DNA from: Asaia bogorensis
GTDB lineage: Bacteria; Pseudomonadota; Alphaproteobacteria; Reyranellales; Reyranellaceae
Reading direction: 5' to 3'
Assembly (NCBI GenBank): GCA_945889625.1
Contig: CAMDCE010000017.1
Span: 1 to 64,000, forward strand
DNA: 64,000 nucleotides
Position 1 is the stretch's first letter, and every line of letters starts with the position of its first letter. Of this stretch, positions 43,342 to 52,072 are shown in pieces. A model generated the notes under the pieces. It made no database searches, was not told the DNA's origin, and saw nothing but the letters and a program-made list of their open reading frames with translations. The position numbers and the translations under genes were made by a program.

Positions 43342-44079
43342 ATGGAATACGACTCCCTCAAGACCGCGCGCGACGACACGGTCCGCGACGGCGCGTCGTT
43401 CGAAGCCTATCGCGTTCCGGGCGATCTCATCGACTCGCATCATGCCAACATTGTGGCCTATGCCAGGCATGTGGCCGGCGAGGGCAGCGACCGCGACAAG
43501 GCGCTCAGGCTCTACTACGCCGTGCGCGACGATCTACGCTACGACCCCTACAACACGCCGATGAAGCGCGAGGCCTATCGCGCCAGCACGACCTTGGCGA
43601 CGGGCCATGGCTATTGCGTCAACAAGGCCGGTGTGATGGCCGCGGTCTGCCGCGCTGTCGGGATTGCGGCCCGCGTCGGCTACGCCGACGTGCGCAACCA
43701 CATGACGACCCGACGCCTGTCCGAGCTGATGGGCAGCGACATGTTCTACTACCACGGCTACACCGAGGTTTGGCTCGACGATCGCTGGATCAAGGCGACG
43801 CCGGCCTTCAATCGCCAGCTGACCGAGCGCTTTGGTCTCAAGCCGCTCGAATGGGATGCCGTGGCCGATTCGATCTATCATCCCTTCGACCTGGGCGGCC
43901 GGCGCCACATGGAATATCTCGCCTATCGCGGCGTCTTCGCCGATATTCCGTTCGACGAGATTCGCGGCGCGTTCCGCCACTACTATCCGCGCATGACACG
44001 TCAACAAGAGGAGATGCCGCTGGGCGGCGACTTCGGCGCCGAAGGGGCCGTAGAAGCATCCGGCAAGCGGGCATCCTGA
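43342..44079 (+). CDS. Transglutaminase-like cysteine protease superfamily protein
   Basis: A 245-residue protein with the transglutaminase core. The nucleophile is Cys92 in GHGYCVNKA, and the His is His138 in YYHGYTEVWLDDRWIKATP. The usual third residue (Asp in VDP) is Thr in KATPAFN, as in many bacterial members of this subgroup. It probably hydrolyses or exchanges amide bonds; no signal peptide is visible, so it is cytoplasmic. It sits in the middle of an acyl-CoA operon, followed 20 bp later by an SDR. Confidence 0.85.
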   Translation: MEYDSLKTARDDTVRDGASFEAYRVPGDLIDSHHANIVAYARHVAGEGSDRDKALRLYYAVRDDLRYDPYNTPMKREAYRASTTLATGHGYCVNKAGVMAAVCRAVGIAARVGYADVRNHMTTRRLSELMGSDMFYYHGYTEVWLDDRWIKATPAFNRQLTERFGLKPLEWDAVADSIYHPFDLGGRRHMEYLAYRGVFADIPFDEIRGAFRHYYPRMTRQQEEMPLGGDFGAEGAVEASGKRAS

Positions 44080-44099
44080 ACCGAGAGAGGGAGAGAGAC

Positions 44100-45023
44100 A
44101 TGGCGAACATGCTGAAGGACAAGGTCGTGCTGGTGACCGGCGCGGGCGGCGGCATCGGCCGCGAAATGGCGCTGCTGGCGGCCAAGGAAGGCGCCAAGGT
44201 CGTGGTCAACGATCTCGGCGGTGCGGTCGACGGCGAGGGTTCCGGCAGTGCGACGCCCGCCCAGAAGGTCTGCGACGAAATCGCCAAGGCGGGCGGCAAG
44301 GCGGTTCCCAATGCCGACAGCGTCACCGACCCGGCCGGCGCCGAGCGCATGGTCAAGACCGCGGTCGAGAATTTCGGGCGGATTGACGGCATCATCAACA
44401 ACGCCGGCATCCTGCGCGACCGCATCTTTCACCGCATGAGCCACGTCGACTGGAAGATGGTGATCGACGTGCATCTCAACGGCGCCTTCAACGTCAGCCG
44501 CGCTGCCGCCAATTATTTCAAGGAGCAGAAGTCGGGCGCCTTCGTGCACTTCACCTCGACCTCGGGTCTGGTCGGCAATTTCGGCCAGGCCAACTATTCC
44601 GCTGCCAAGATGGGCATCGTCGGCCTGTCGCGCTCGATCGCGCTCGACATGGCGGCGTTCAACGTGCGCTCCAACTGCATCTCGCCCTTCGCCTGGACGC
44701 GCATGATCGGCACCATTCCCGCCGACACCGACGCGCAGAAGGCGCGGCTGGAACGCTCCAAGAAGATGACGCCGGCCAAGATCGCGCCCATGGCGGTATT
44801 TCTGCTGAGCGATGCCGCCAGCGCCGCCGGCGTCACTTCGCAGATCTTCGGCGTGCGCATGAACGAGATCATGCTGTTCAACGCCAACCGGCCGATACGC
44901 TCGGTGCACAACTCCGAGGGCTGGACGCTCGAGACCATCGCCGATCAGGCGATACCGTCGATGAAGAACTACTTCACCGACATGAAGCGTTCGCCCGAAT
45001 ACTTCACCTGGGATCCCGTCTGA
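44100..45023 (+). CDS. Short-chain dehydrogenase (multifunctional-enzyme type 3-hydroxyacyl-CoA dehydrogenase-like)
   Basis: A 307-residue SDR. TGAGGGIGREMAL, VVVNDLGGAVDGEGSG, NNAGILRDRIFHRMSH and NYSAAKMGI (Tyr-x3-Lys) match the dehydrogenase unit of peroxisomal multifunctional enzyme type 2, which oxidises 3-hydroxyacyl-CoA. An extra C-terminal tail (about 265-307, SVHNSEGWTLETIADQAIP) follows. The operon has an acyl-CoA dehydrogenase and thioesterases, which fits beta-oxidation of an unusual acyl chain. ATG at 44100 follows GAGAGAGG. Confidence 0.9.
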   Translation: MANMLKDKVVLVTGAGGGIGREMALLAAKEGAKVVVNDLGGAVDGEGSGSATPAQKVCDEIAKAGGKAVPNADSVTDPAGAERMVKTAVENFGRIDGIINNAGILRDRIFHRMSHVDWKMVIDVHLNGAFNVSRAAANYFKEQKSGAFVHFTSTSGLVGNFGQANYSAAKMGIVGLSRSIALDMAAFNVRSNCISPFAWTRMIGTIPADTDAQKARLERSKKMTPAKIAPMAVFLLSDAASAAGVTSQIFGVRMNEIMLFNANRPIRSVHNSEGWTLETIADQAIPSMKNYFTDMKRSPEYFTWDPV

Positions 45024-46183
45024 TGGCGGTCGAAAAGGGCAAGAACGAACCGAAGATCGATGCCGACGAGGTTTTAGGCGGCATCGTCGAATGGGTGAGC
45101 ATCGAAAGCCCGAGCCACGACGCCAAGGCCGTGAACGTCGTGGTCGACAAGGTCGAGGGCCAGTTCCGCGACCTCGGGCTGAGGACCGAGCGCACGCCGG
45201 GTGTCGATGGTTTCGGCGACATCCTCGAATGCAAGACGCCTCCGGACTGGAGCCACGGTGGGGGCAAGGGCATCCTGGTGCTGGCCCATCTCGACACCGT
45301 GCATCCCATCGGCATGATCGAAAAGGATCTGAAGATCCGCCGCGAGGGCGACAGCATTTTCGGGCCGGGCATCTATGACATGAAGGCCGGCGGTTACATC
45401 GCCCACTACGCGCTGCGTCACCTGATCCGCCAGGGCAAGAAGACCAAGCTGCCGGTCACCTTCCTGTTCATCCCCGAGGAAGAGGTCGGTAGCCCGACTT
45501 CGCGCGCCAAGATCGAGGAGGCCGCGCGCGGACACAAATACGCGTTGGTGATGGAGCCCGGTCGCGACGGCGATCGGGTCGTCACCTCGCGCAAGGGTGT
45601 CGGTCGCTTCACGCTCGCGGTAAAGGGCGCCGCCAGCCATGCCGGTGTCCGCCATCAGGACGGCCGCAGCGCCATCCACGAGATGGCCAGGCAAATCCTG
45701 CGTATCGAAGCCAAGACCGACTATGCGCGCGGCATCACCTGCAATGTCGGCCAGATCCAGGGCGGCACCGGCGTGAACGTTGTGCCGGCGGAATGCAAGA
45801 TCGAGGTCGATCTGCGCGTGCCGAGCCCCGAGCTCGCCGAGGAGATGACGCACTGGTTCCTGGGACTCGAGCCGATCGGCCACGAAGTCGAACTTGCGGT
45901 CAGCGGCGGCATGAACCGCCCGCCGTATACGAAGGATGCGGGCATCACCGCTCTCTTTGCCAAGGCGCAGGCGATCTATCGCGAGATCGGCAAGGAGCTC
46001 CTGGACGTGCCGCTGACCGGTGGCGGCAGCGACGGCAACTTCACGGCGGCACTCGGCATCCCGACGCTCGATGGCCTGGGCGCCGACGGCAAGGGCGCCC
46101 ATGCCGCCTACGAGCAGATCTATTATTCGTCGCTCGTGCCGCGCACCTATCTCTGCGCGCGGCTGCTTGAGACGCTCGACTGA
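45023..46183 (+). CDS. M20-family metallopeptidase (carboxypeptidase G2-like)
   Basis: A 386-residue di-zinc amidohydrolase. Zinc and catalytic residues: His89 and Asp91 (LAHLDTVHP), Asp119 (GIYDMKAGG), Glu152/Glu153 (PEEEVGS), Asp in MEPGRDG, and the distal His in GKGAHAAYE. The dimerisation lid domain holds KGAASHAGVRHQDG. It resembles glutamate carboxypeptidases, removing a C-terminal amino acid from N-acyl amino acids. Its ATG overlaps the SDR stop by one base. It may release an amino acid conjugate from the imported substrate. Confidence 0.9.
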   Translation: MAVEKGKNEPKIDADEVLGGIVEWVSIESPSHDAKAVNVVVDKVEGQFRDLGLRTERTPGVDGFGDILECKTPPDWSHGGGKGILVLAHLDTVHPIGMIEKDLKIRREGDSIFGPGIYDMKAGGYIAHYALRHLIRQGKKTKLPVTFLFIPEEEVGSPTSRAKIEEAARGHKYALVMEPGRDGDRVVTSRKGVGRFTLAVKGAASHAGVRHQDGRSAIHEMARQILRIEAKTDYARGITCNVGQIQGGTGVNVVPAECKIEVDLRVPSPELAEEMTHWFLGLEPIGHEVELAVSGGMNRPPYTKDAGITALFAKAQAIYREIGKELLDVPLTGGGSDGNFTAALGIPTLDGLGADGKGAHAAYEQIYYSSLVPRTYLCARLLETLD

Positions 46184-46803
46184 TGGCCACGCTCTACCAC
46201 GTGCCCACCTCACGCTCGTTGCGCGTGCTGTGGACGATGGAGGAGATCGACGCCACGGTCGAGGTGAAGTCGCTGGGGGTTAGGCCGCGACTGCACGAGC
46301 CTGAGTATCTTTCGATCAATCCGGCGGGCACGCTCCCCGCCTTGATCGATGGCGACCGCAGGATCTACGAATCACTGGCGATCTGCGAATATCTCGCGGC
46401 CCGGCACGGCTCCGACCTGCTCGTGGCGCCGGCCGAACCGGAGCGGCCGGAGTTCGTGCAATGGATGCTCTACGGCGAGGCGACGCTGCAGGCGCCACTC
46501 TCGGCGATGGCGCGGGTCGGCCGCATCCGCAACAAGACGCCGGAGATGCAGGCCGGCATCGATGCCGTGGTGGCCGACTCGCGCCACTCGCTTTCGATGC
46601 GGCTGAAGCTGCTTGAACAGCGGCTGGAAGGTCGCGATTTCCTGGCGGCGGGACGGATGACGTTGGCCGACATCTCGGTCGGCTATCCGCTATTCAACCT
46701 GGGCAAGCGGGACTTCGATGGGCTGCTGGGCCCGCGCGCCCTTGCCTATCGTGCGCGGCTGGTGGCGCGGCCTGCGTTCGAGCGGGCGGCCGCGACCCCC
46801 TAG
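46183..46803 (+). CDS. Glutathione S-transferase
   Basis: A 206-residue GST. The N-domain has TLYHVPTSRSLRVLW (Ser near residue 11 as the glutathione activator), NPAGTLPALIDG with the cis-proline, and YESLAICEYLA for gamma-Glu binding. The C-domain has MTLADISVGYPLF with the conserved Asp N-cap. Its start overlaps the M20 stop by one base, and it is the last gene of the operon beginning at 41124. It converges with the IclR gene with no gap. Confidence 0.9.
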   Translation: MATLYHVPTSRSLRVLWTMEEIDATVEVKSLGVRPRLHEPEYLSINPAGTLPALIDGDRRIYESLAICEYLAARHGSDLLVAPAEPERPEFVQWMLYGEATLQAPLSAMARVGRIRNKTPEMQAGIDAVVADSRHSLSMRLKLLEQRLEGRDFLAAGRMTLADISVGYPLFNLGKRDFDGLLGPRALAYRARLVARPAFERAAATP

Positions 46804-47547
46804 CTAGAGCTCGGCCGCCACGGCGCGCGCGGCGTCCTGCATGTCGTGCGCCAGCGCCACCGAGGTCGCGCGGTCGAGCTGGCTCGAGATGCCGACCGCG
46901 GCTATCGATTGTGCGATCGTGCCCGCTGCGTCCAGCACCGGGACCGCAACGACCGTGACGCCAGCGATATAGTTGCCGCGGTCGATGCTAAAACCTTGGC
47001 GGCGTACCGTGTCGACTTCCTTGCACCAGGTCTCGTAGCTTGGTGCATTGTGCCAACGCAATGAGCGGAAGCGCTTGTCGATCTCGGCCGGCGGCTGGCC
47101 CGTGAAGGCCGCCACGCAGCGGCCGGTGGCGCTGATCAGCGCCGGAAAGCGGCTGCCGATATCGACATGCAGGCGAACCGGCGCCTGGGTCTGTGACAGC
47201 GCCACCACGATCATGTGTTCGAGGTTGGGCAGCTCGACGCCGATCGCGGTGACGGGGTAGCGCCGCGACAGCTCGTCGATCTTGGGCTGCACGAGCGTGG
47301 GGAAATCGCTGCTGTCGAGCGCCGTGCGCGCCAACGACAGCGTGCCCATGCCGAGGCTGTACTGCTTGGCGGCATCGACCTCGACCAGCTCCTCAGACAC
47401 CAGCACGCGCAGGATATGCAGGCTGGTGCTGGGCACCAGGCCCAGCGCCCGGGAGATCGCCTTGACGCCCATCGGCGCTTTGGCTCGGCCGAGCAGGCGA
47501 AGGATGGCGACGGCGCGGGTGACGGCGGGAACGGCACGAAGGGTCAT
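46804..47547 (-). CDS. IclR-family transcriptional regulator
   Basis: A 247-residue regulator. The winged HTH at residues 5-70 reads AVTRAVAILRLLGRAKAPMG and RALGLVPSTSLHILRVL. The effector domain follows, with GSRFPALISATGRCVAAF and YIAGVTVVAVPVLD. It is divergent from a CoA ligase/dehydratase pair. A perfect TTGTATATATACAA palindrome lies immediately before its start codon, the likely operator for both directions. IclR proteins usually sense the substrate or CoA ester of the pathway they control. Confidence 0.92.
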   Translation of the reverse strand: MTLRAVPAVTRAVAILRLLGRAKAPMGVKAISRALGLVPSTSLHILRVLVSEELVEVDAAKQYSLGMGTLSLARTALDSSDFPTLVQPKIDELSRRYPVTAIGVELPNLEHMIVVALSQTQAPVRLHVDIGSRFPALISATGRCVAAFTGQPPAEIDKRFRSLRWHNAPSYETWCKEVDTVRRQGFSIDRGNYIAGVTVVAVPVLDAAGTIAQSIAAVGISSQLDRATSVALAHDMQDAARAVAAEL

Positions 47548-47549
47548 TA

Positions 47550-47563
47550 TTGTATATATACAA
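47550..47563. promoter_or_regulatory. Perfect 14-bp palindrome, likely IclR operator
   Basis: TTGTATATATACAA (47550-47563) begins three bases upstream of the IclR start codon and about 50 bp before the divergent ligase ATG. It is an AT-rich island in otherwise GC-rich DNA. A partial TGTACAA repeat follows at about 47577. Its location suggests autorepression and control of 47614-50239. Confidence 0.75.
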
Positions 47564-47613
47564 CTATAGAATCTTCTGTACAACCCACTCCGACTGGTCG
47601 AACGTCGCCCGCC

Positions 47614-49107
47614 ATGACGAGGCTCACGGCCTACACGAGCTATGCCGACGCCCAGGCGCATTTTTCCGCTGCCAGGCTCTGGGAACTGTTCGATGGCAAT
47701 CGCGAGGGCCTGAACATCGCGCATGAGTGCATCGACCGGCACGTCGAGGGCGACAAGATCGCCGTCATTGTCGTACGCGCGGATGGCAGTGACGAAATCC
47801 TGAGCTATCGCCAGATCTCCGAAGAATCAGCGCGCTTCGCCCACTGGCTGGTGGCACAGGGTGTCGCGCCGGGCGACAGGGTCGCCATCATGCTCGAGCC
47901 GTCGCGGGCGTTTTACGCCGCGGTGTTCGGCACCATGAAGGCGGGCGCGATTGCCGTCCCGCTGTTCACGCTGTTCGGTCCCGACGGTATGAAGCTGCGC
48001 ATCGATGACTGCACGCCCAAGCTCCTGATCAACAACGCCGATTTTCTGGCCGAGCTCGGGCCATTCCCGCCGAGCTTTACGCCTGACACCAAGGCCGACC
48101 AACTCGCGATCTTCCAGTACACGTCGGGCACGACCCGCGCGCTTCCCGAGGCGGTGAAGCATACGCACCGCGCCATCGTCACCCTGATGGTGGCGGCCTT
48201 GTACGGTACCGGCTTGCGGCCGGGCGATCGCTTCATCTGCCCGTCTTCGCCCGCTTGGGGACACGGACTGTGGCACGGTACCCTGGCGCCGCTGGCGCTC
48301 GGCCTGACCATCGGTGCCTACGCCGGCAAGTTCGACGCCGAACGGCTCCTGAGGGCGCTGCAGGATCACCGCTTCACCAACATCTCCGCGGCGGCCACGC
48401 ACTACCGCATGATGCGAAACTCCGGCGCTGCGCCGCGCTACCGGTATTATCTCGACAAGACGTCGTTCACCGGCGAGCCGATCGACAGCGAGACGGCGTC
48501 GTTTGCCGAAGCGACCTTCCGGCAGCCGGTCTGCAGCATGTACGGCACCACCGAAATCGGTGTCGTCCTGGTGAGCTATCCGGGCGCCGAGGATTTCATC
48601 GTCAAGCCAGGCTCGCTCGGCAAGCCGATCCCCGGCGGCAAGGTCGAAGTCCATGACGCCGAGGGCAAGCCGTGCCCGCCCGGCGTAATGGGCGAGATGA
48701 AGGTGTGGCGGCGCGATCGCTGGGTCGCGACCAAGGATCTGGGCCGCACCGACGAGGACGGCTACTTCTTCCATGGCGGACGTGCAGACGACGTCATCAT
48801 CTCGGCCGGCTGGACCATGAGCGCCATCGAGATCGAGGACGCTGTGCTCAAGCACCCAGACGTGCGCGAGGTGGGCGCCATAGGCGTGCCCGATCCTCTG
48901 CGCGGCCAGGTCGTGAAGGCCTTCGTGGTTGCAGGCCGCGCCGGCGACGAGCCGTTTGCGCGCGAGATCCAGGATCTGGTTCGCCAGCGGCTGAGCCAGC
49001 ATGAGTATCCGCGGCTTGTCGAGTTCGTGGCCGAGCTACCCAAGACGCCGGCCGGCAAGGTCAACCGCAAGCTTCTTCGCACAAGGGAAAACATCCATGT
49101 CGACTAG
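47614..49107 (+). CDS. AMP-dependent acyl/aryl-CoA synthetase with atypical P-loop
   Basis: A 497-residue ANL ligase. The A3 region reads FQYTSGTTRALPEAVKHTHR: YTSGTT is kept but the usual GxPKG is replaced by RALPEAV. Later motifs are normal: CSMYGTTEIG, KDLGRTDEDGYFFHGGRADD and the catalytic lysine in TPAGKVNRKLL. The same P-loop variant occurs in a subgroup related to benzoate- and medium-chain acyl-CoA synthetases, as far as I recall. It overlaps the dehydratase gene by 11 bp and is divergent from IclR. Confidence 0.88.
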   Translation: MTRLTAYTSYADAQAHFSAARLWELFDGNREGLNIAHECIDRHVEGDKIAVIVVRADGSDEILSYRQISEESARFAHWLVAQGVAPGDRVAIMLEPSRAFYAAVFGTMKAGAIAVPLFTLFGPDGMKLRIDDCTPKLLINNADFLAELGPFPPSFTPDTKADQLAIFQYTSGTTRALPEAVKHTHRAIVTLMVAALYGTGLRPGDRFICPSSPAWGHGLWHGTLAPLALGLTIGAYAGKFDAERLLRALQDHRFTNISAAATHYRMMRNSGAAPRYRYYLDKTSFTGEPIDSETASFAEATFRQPVCSMYGTTEIGVVLVSYPGAEDFIVKPGSLGKPIPGGKVEVHDAEGKPCPPGVMGEMKVWRRDRWVATKDLGRTDEDGYFFHGGRADDVIISAGWTMSAIEIEDAVLKHPDVREVGAIGVPDPLRGQVVKAFVVAGRAGDEPFAREIQDLVRQRLSQHEYPRLVEFVAELPKTPAGKVNRKLLRTRENIHVD

Positions 49108-50239
49108 GACGATCGAACGGTCATTTCCGAAGATCACCGAAGAGGGGCTCGACGCACTACGCGAGCGCATCGGCGCAAAGATCGGCGTGACAGCCGAGCC
49201 GTGGTGCTACGAGGCGACACGCGACAACATCCGCCACTACGCGCACGGCATCGGCGACGACAATCCGCTGTGGTGCGTTCCCGAGTATGCGTCGAAGACC
49301 AAATTCGGCGACGTGATCGCACTTCCGAGCTTTCTCTTCACCACCAGCCGCATCATCTCGGGCTATGTCGGCGGCCTGCCGGGCATCCATGCCATGTGGT
49401 CGGGCTCGGACTGGAACTGGCACAAGACGGTCAATCGTAACGACACGATCTCGACCGAGGCCTGGCTGAAGGATCTGGTCGTGCACAACACGAAGTTCGC
49501 CGGCCGCGCCGTGCAGCAGACCTATCACGTCGATTTCTTCAACCAGAAGGGCGAGCTGGTGGCCGACGCCGACAGCTGGTGCTTCCGCACCGAGCGCGAC
49601 CACGCCCGCAAGCAGGGCACGAAGTACAAGGACGTGAAGGCAAAGCCGCCGCGCCGCTACACCGACAAGGAATTGGCTGATGCCTACAAGCTCTATGCCG
49701 AGGAGAAGATCCGCGGCGCCGACAAGCGCAACTGGCAGGACGTCAGGGAAGGCGAGGCGCTGCCGACCATGCTGAAGGGCCCGATGACGGTGACGGGCTT
49801 CATCGCCTACGCCCAGGGCTGGGGTGGTCTCTATATCCGCGCCAACAAGCTTGCCTGGAAGCTGGTCGACGCCCATCCCGGACTCGGCATCAAGAACCGC
49901 TTCGGCATTCCCGATTGCCCCGAGCGCGTGCACTGGGAGGAGGAGTTCGCCCACGAGGTCGGCGCCCCCGGCGCCTACGATTACGGTCCCGAGCGCGCCT
50001 CGTGGCTCACGCATCACCTCACCAACTGGATGGGCGACGATGGCGTGCTGCGCAACGCCACCTGCAAGATTCGTCGCCACAATCCGGCGGGCGACATCCT
50101 GTGGATCAAGGGCAAGGTGAAGCGCAAGTACGTCGAGAGCGGCCGACACCTGGTCGAGGTCGAGCAGGAGGCACGCAACCAGGACGACGAGCTGTCGGTG
50201 CTGGGTACCGGCATCGTCGAGCTGCCCAGCCGCGGCTGA
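49097..50239 (+). CDS. MaoC/FAS1-type acyl dehydratase (double hotdog)
   Basis: A 380-residue protein made of two hotdog halves. The N-half (about 20-170) has EATRDNIRHYAHGIGDDNPLW, with Asp and His hydratase residues, and FGDVIALPSFLFTT. The C-half (about 230-380) has LPTMLKGPMTVTGFIAYAQGW and WLTHHLTNWMGDDG. It should hydrate or dehydrate a CoA-linked acid. Together with the ligase that starts 1.5 kb upstream and overlaps it, and IclR control, it forms a small catabolic unit of unknown substrate. Confidence 0.87.
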   Translation: MSTRTIERSFPKITEEGLDALRERIGAKIGVTAEPWCYEATRDNIRHYAHGIGDDNPLWCVPEYASKTKFGDVIALPSFLFTTSRIISGYVGGLPGIHAMWSGSDWNWHKTVNRNDTISTEAWLKDLVVHNTKFAGRAVQQTYHVDFFNQKGELVADADSWCFRTERDHARKQGTKYKDVKAKPPRRYTDKELADAYKLYAEEKIRGADKRNWQDVREGEALPTMLKGPMTVTGFIAYAQGWGGLYIRANKLAWKLVDAHPGLGIKNRFGIPDCPERVHWEEEFAHEVGAPGAYDYGPERASWLTHHLTNWMGDDGVLRNATCKIRRHNPAGDILWIKGKVKRKYVESGRHLVEVEQEARNQDDELSVLGTGIVELPSRG

Positions 50240-50254
50240 GTTGTCCGGTTCAAG

Positions 50255-50465
50255 ATGGAGGAAAACACGAAACTCAAGGCAATGGTTTATGCGGCAGCGC
50301 TGCTCACCGGCCTTTTCGGGCCTGCCGGCCTGGTCGCAGGCCTATCCCACCAAACCGATGCGGAGCGTCGTGCCGTACCAGGCGGGGCAGGGTACTGACG
50401 TCGCCGCGCGAAGGGCGACTGAGGCCGTCTCAACCTGGGACGATTTGGAACGATTTGGGCAATAA
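50255..50465 (+). pseudogene. Decayed Bug-family receptor gene fragment
   Basis: The first frame (from ATG at 50255) encodes a signal-peptide-like LKAMVYAAALLTGLFGPAG. About 75 bp in, the homology jumps to another frame, AWSQAYPTKPMRSVVPYQAG, then QGTDVAARRATEAV, the start of a mature Bug receptor. It then ends at TAA near 50465, leaving about 250 codons missing. A frameshift plus large 3' deletion explain this. A short tandem ACGATTTGG repeat lies near the break point at about 50439. It follows the dehydratase gene and was probably its substrate receptor. Confidence 0.75.
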
Positions 50466-50488
50466 GCCAATCCGGCCGTCGGTTCGTC

Positions 50489-51103
50489 CTAGTAAGCCGC
50501 GGTGAACCGCTTGCGGATGTGCTTGGGCTTCTCGACTTCGTCCATGATGGCGACAGCAAAATCCTCGCGGCTGATTCGGCTCTCGCCCTTGGAGTCCTCG
50601 AGGAACTTGTCCAGGCCGAGACGGAACTTGCCGGTGCGCTTGCCGGCCGGGATCGCTGCGGCGGGCGAGATGGCGGTCCAGTCGAAATCCTTGATCTTGC
50701 GGATGGCGTCGAGCGCCAGCATGGCGGGCTTGGAGGTCGGCGGCTGCACGCCCTTGGCGGCCATGTGATCGAAATGGGTGCGGCCGTCCTTGCGGACCAG
50801 GCTGCCGGCACCGACGACGAACAGCGCGCGCTTCACGCCCGACTTCTTGATCGTGTCGATCACCCGGTCGACGTCGTTCTCGTTCCACTTCACCGACACC
50901 ACGACGACATCGTGGCCCGACAGGACCTTCGACAGCACGGCAGGGTCGGTCGTGCTCGCGGCTTTGACCGTCATACCGGCGCGGGCGCTCAGTTTGCGCG
51001 GGTCGCGCGTGATCGCCGTGACGCTGTGCTTGCGGGCAAGCGCCTCGTCGAGGATGCGGCCGCCAATGTTGCCGGTGGCGCCAATAAGGACGATGTTGCT
51101 CAC
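50489..51103 (-). CDS. NAD(P)-binding Rossmann protein (NmrA/YwnB-like)
   Basis: A 204-residue protein with IVLIGATGNIGGRILDEA at the N-terminus, the atypical-SDR cofactor loop. ALARKHSVTAITRDP (second strand) and the C-terminal FAVAIMDEVEKPKHIRKRFT are typical of YwnB/NmrA-like NADP-binding proteins. No Tyr-x3-Lys catalytic pair is evident, so a redox-sensing or binding role is possible. It overlaps the upstream hydrolase gene by 4 bp. Confidence 0.85.
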   Translation of the reverse strand: MSNIVLIGATGNIGGRILDEALARKHSVTAITRDPRKLSARAGMTVKAASTTDPAVLSKVLSGHDVVVVSVKWNENDVDRVIDTIKKSGVKRALFVVGAGSLVRKDGRTHFDHMAAKGVQPPTSKPAMLALDAIRKIKDFDWTAISPAAAIPAGKRTGKFRLGLDKFLEDSKGESRISREDFAVAIMDEVEKPKHIRKRFTAAY

Positions 51104-51999
51104 GCTCTTATTCTTATCATGAGTTCGCGGAGCGCCGCCACCGTTTCGGTTGGCGCCTCCTGCGGCACGTTATGGCCGACCCGAGGGATCAACCGTCGTT
51201 CGTAGGGGCCGCTGAAGAAGCGGTCGTGGCGCTTCGATCCCTCCGCCGGCCCGACGCCGTCGGCGTCACCGTGCAGATTGATGGTCGGCACCGATATTTT
51301 CGGTGTCCTCGCCAGTTCCGCCTCGATGCCTGCAAGCGCCGGATCGCCGGGAGCATAGCCATAGCGGTGCCGATAGGATTGGATCACGACCTCGACAAAA
51401 TCGGGATTGTCGAAGGCGGCAGCACTTCGCTCGAAGGTCGCCTCGTCGAACTGCCACTCGGGCGACCACAGCTTCCACAGGAGCCGGCAGATGTCGCGGC
51501 GGTTCTCGGTGAGTCCGGTACGGCCGCGCTCGGTATGGAAGTAGTACTGATACCAGAAGCGATGCTCCTGCTCGGCCGGCGCTGGCTTGGCGAACGCCGC
51601 GATGTTCTGGATATTGTAGCTCGTGCAGCTGACCAAGCCGCTCACGCGCTCGGGCCAAAGCGCCGCCACGATGCAGGCTGCACGCCCACCCCAGTCGTAG
51701 CCCATGAGCATTGCCCGTCCGATCCTCAGCGCGTCCATGAACTGGAGCAGGTCGTGGCCCAGCGCCGCCTGCTCGCCCGAGCGCGGCGTCCCGGCCGACA
51801 GAAAGCGCGTCGGCCCGTAGCCGCGCAGGTAGGGCACCAGCACGCGACGCCCGTCGGCCGCAAGAGGCGGGGCGACCTCGTCGAAGGCGCGCGGATCGTA
51901 GGGAAAGCCGTGCAGCAGGATGATCGGGGCGCCGTCGGCCGGCCCGCGCTCCTCGTAGGCGATCTCCAGTACGTCGGTGCGCAACTGGTTGGATTTCAT
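51100..51999 (-). CDS. Epoxide hydrolase-like alpha/beta hydrolase
   Basis: A 299-residue alpha/beta hydrolase whose nucleophile elbow is GYDWGGRAA, with Asp102 in place of Ser, as in epoxide hydrolases and haloalkane dehalogenases. The oxyanion motif is LLHGFPYDP (HGFP), and the catalytic His is in VGHNVPQEAP. The lid segment contains WYQYYFHTERGRTGLTE. It should open an epoxide or displace halide. It is the first of two coupled genes with the NAD(P)-binding protein. Confidence 0.88.
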   Translation of the reverse strand: MKSNQLRTDVLEIAYEERGPADGAPIILLHGFPYDPRAFDEVAPPLAADGRRVLVPYLRGYGPTRFLSAGTPRSGEQAALGHDLLQFMDALRIGRAMLMGYDWGGRAACIVAALWPERVSGLVSCTSYNIQNIAAFAKPAPAEQEHRFWYQYYFHTERGRTGLTENRRDICRLLWKLWSPEWQFDEATFERSAAAFDNPDFVEVVIQSYRHRYGYAPGDPALAGIEAELARTPKISVPTINLHGDADGVGPAEGSKRHDRFFSGPYERRLIPRVGHNVPQEAPTETVAALRELMIRIRA

Positions 52000-52072
52000 G
52001 CAGCGAGCCTAGCATGTCGCGTGCGTTGACAGCACAAGGGGCCGCGCTCACGCTTGTCGAAACGGAGGGAGC

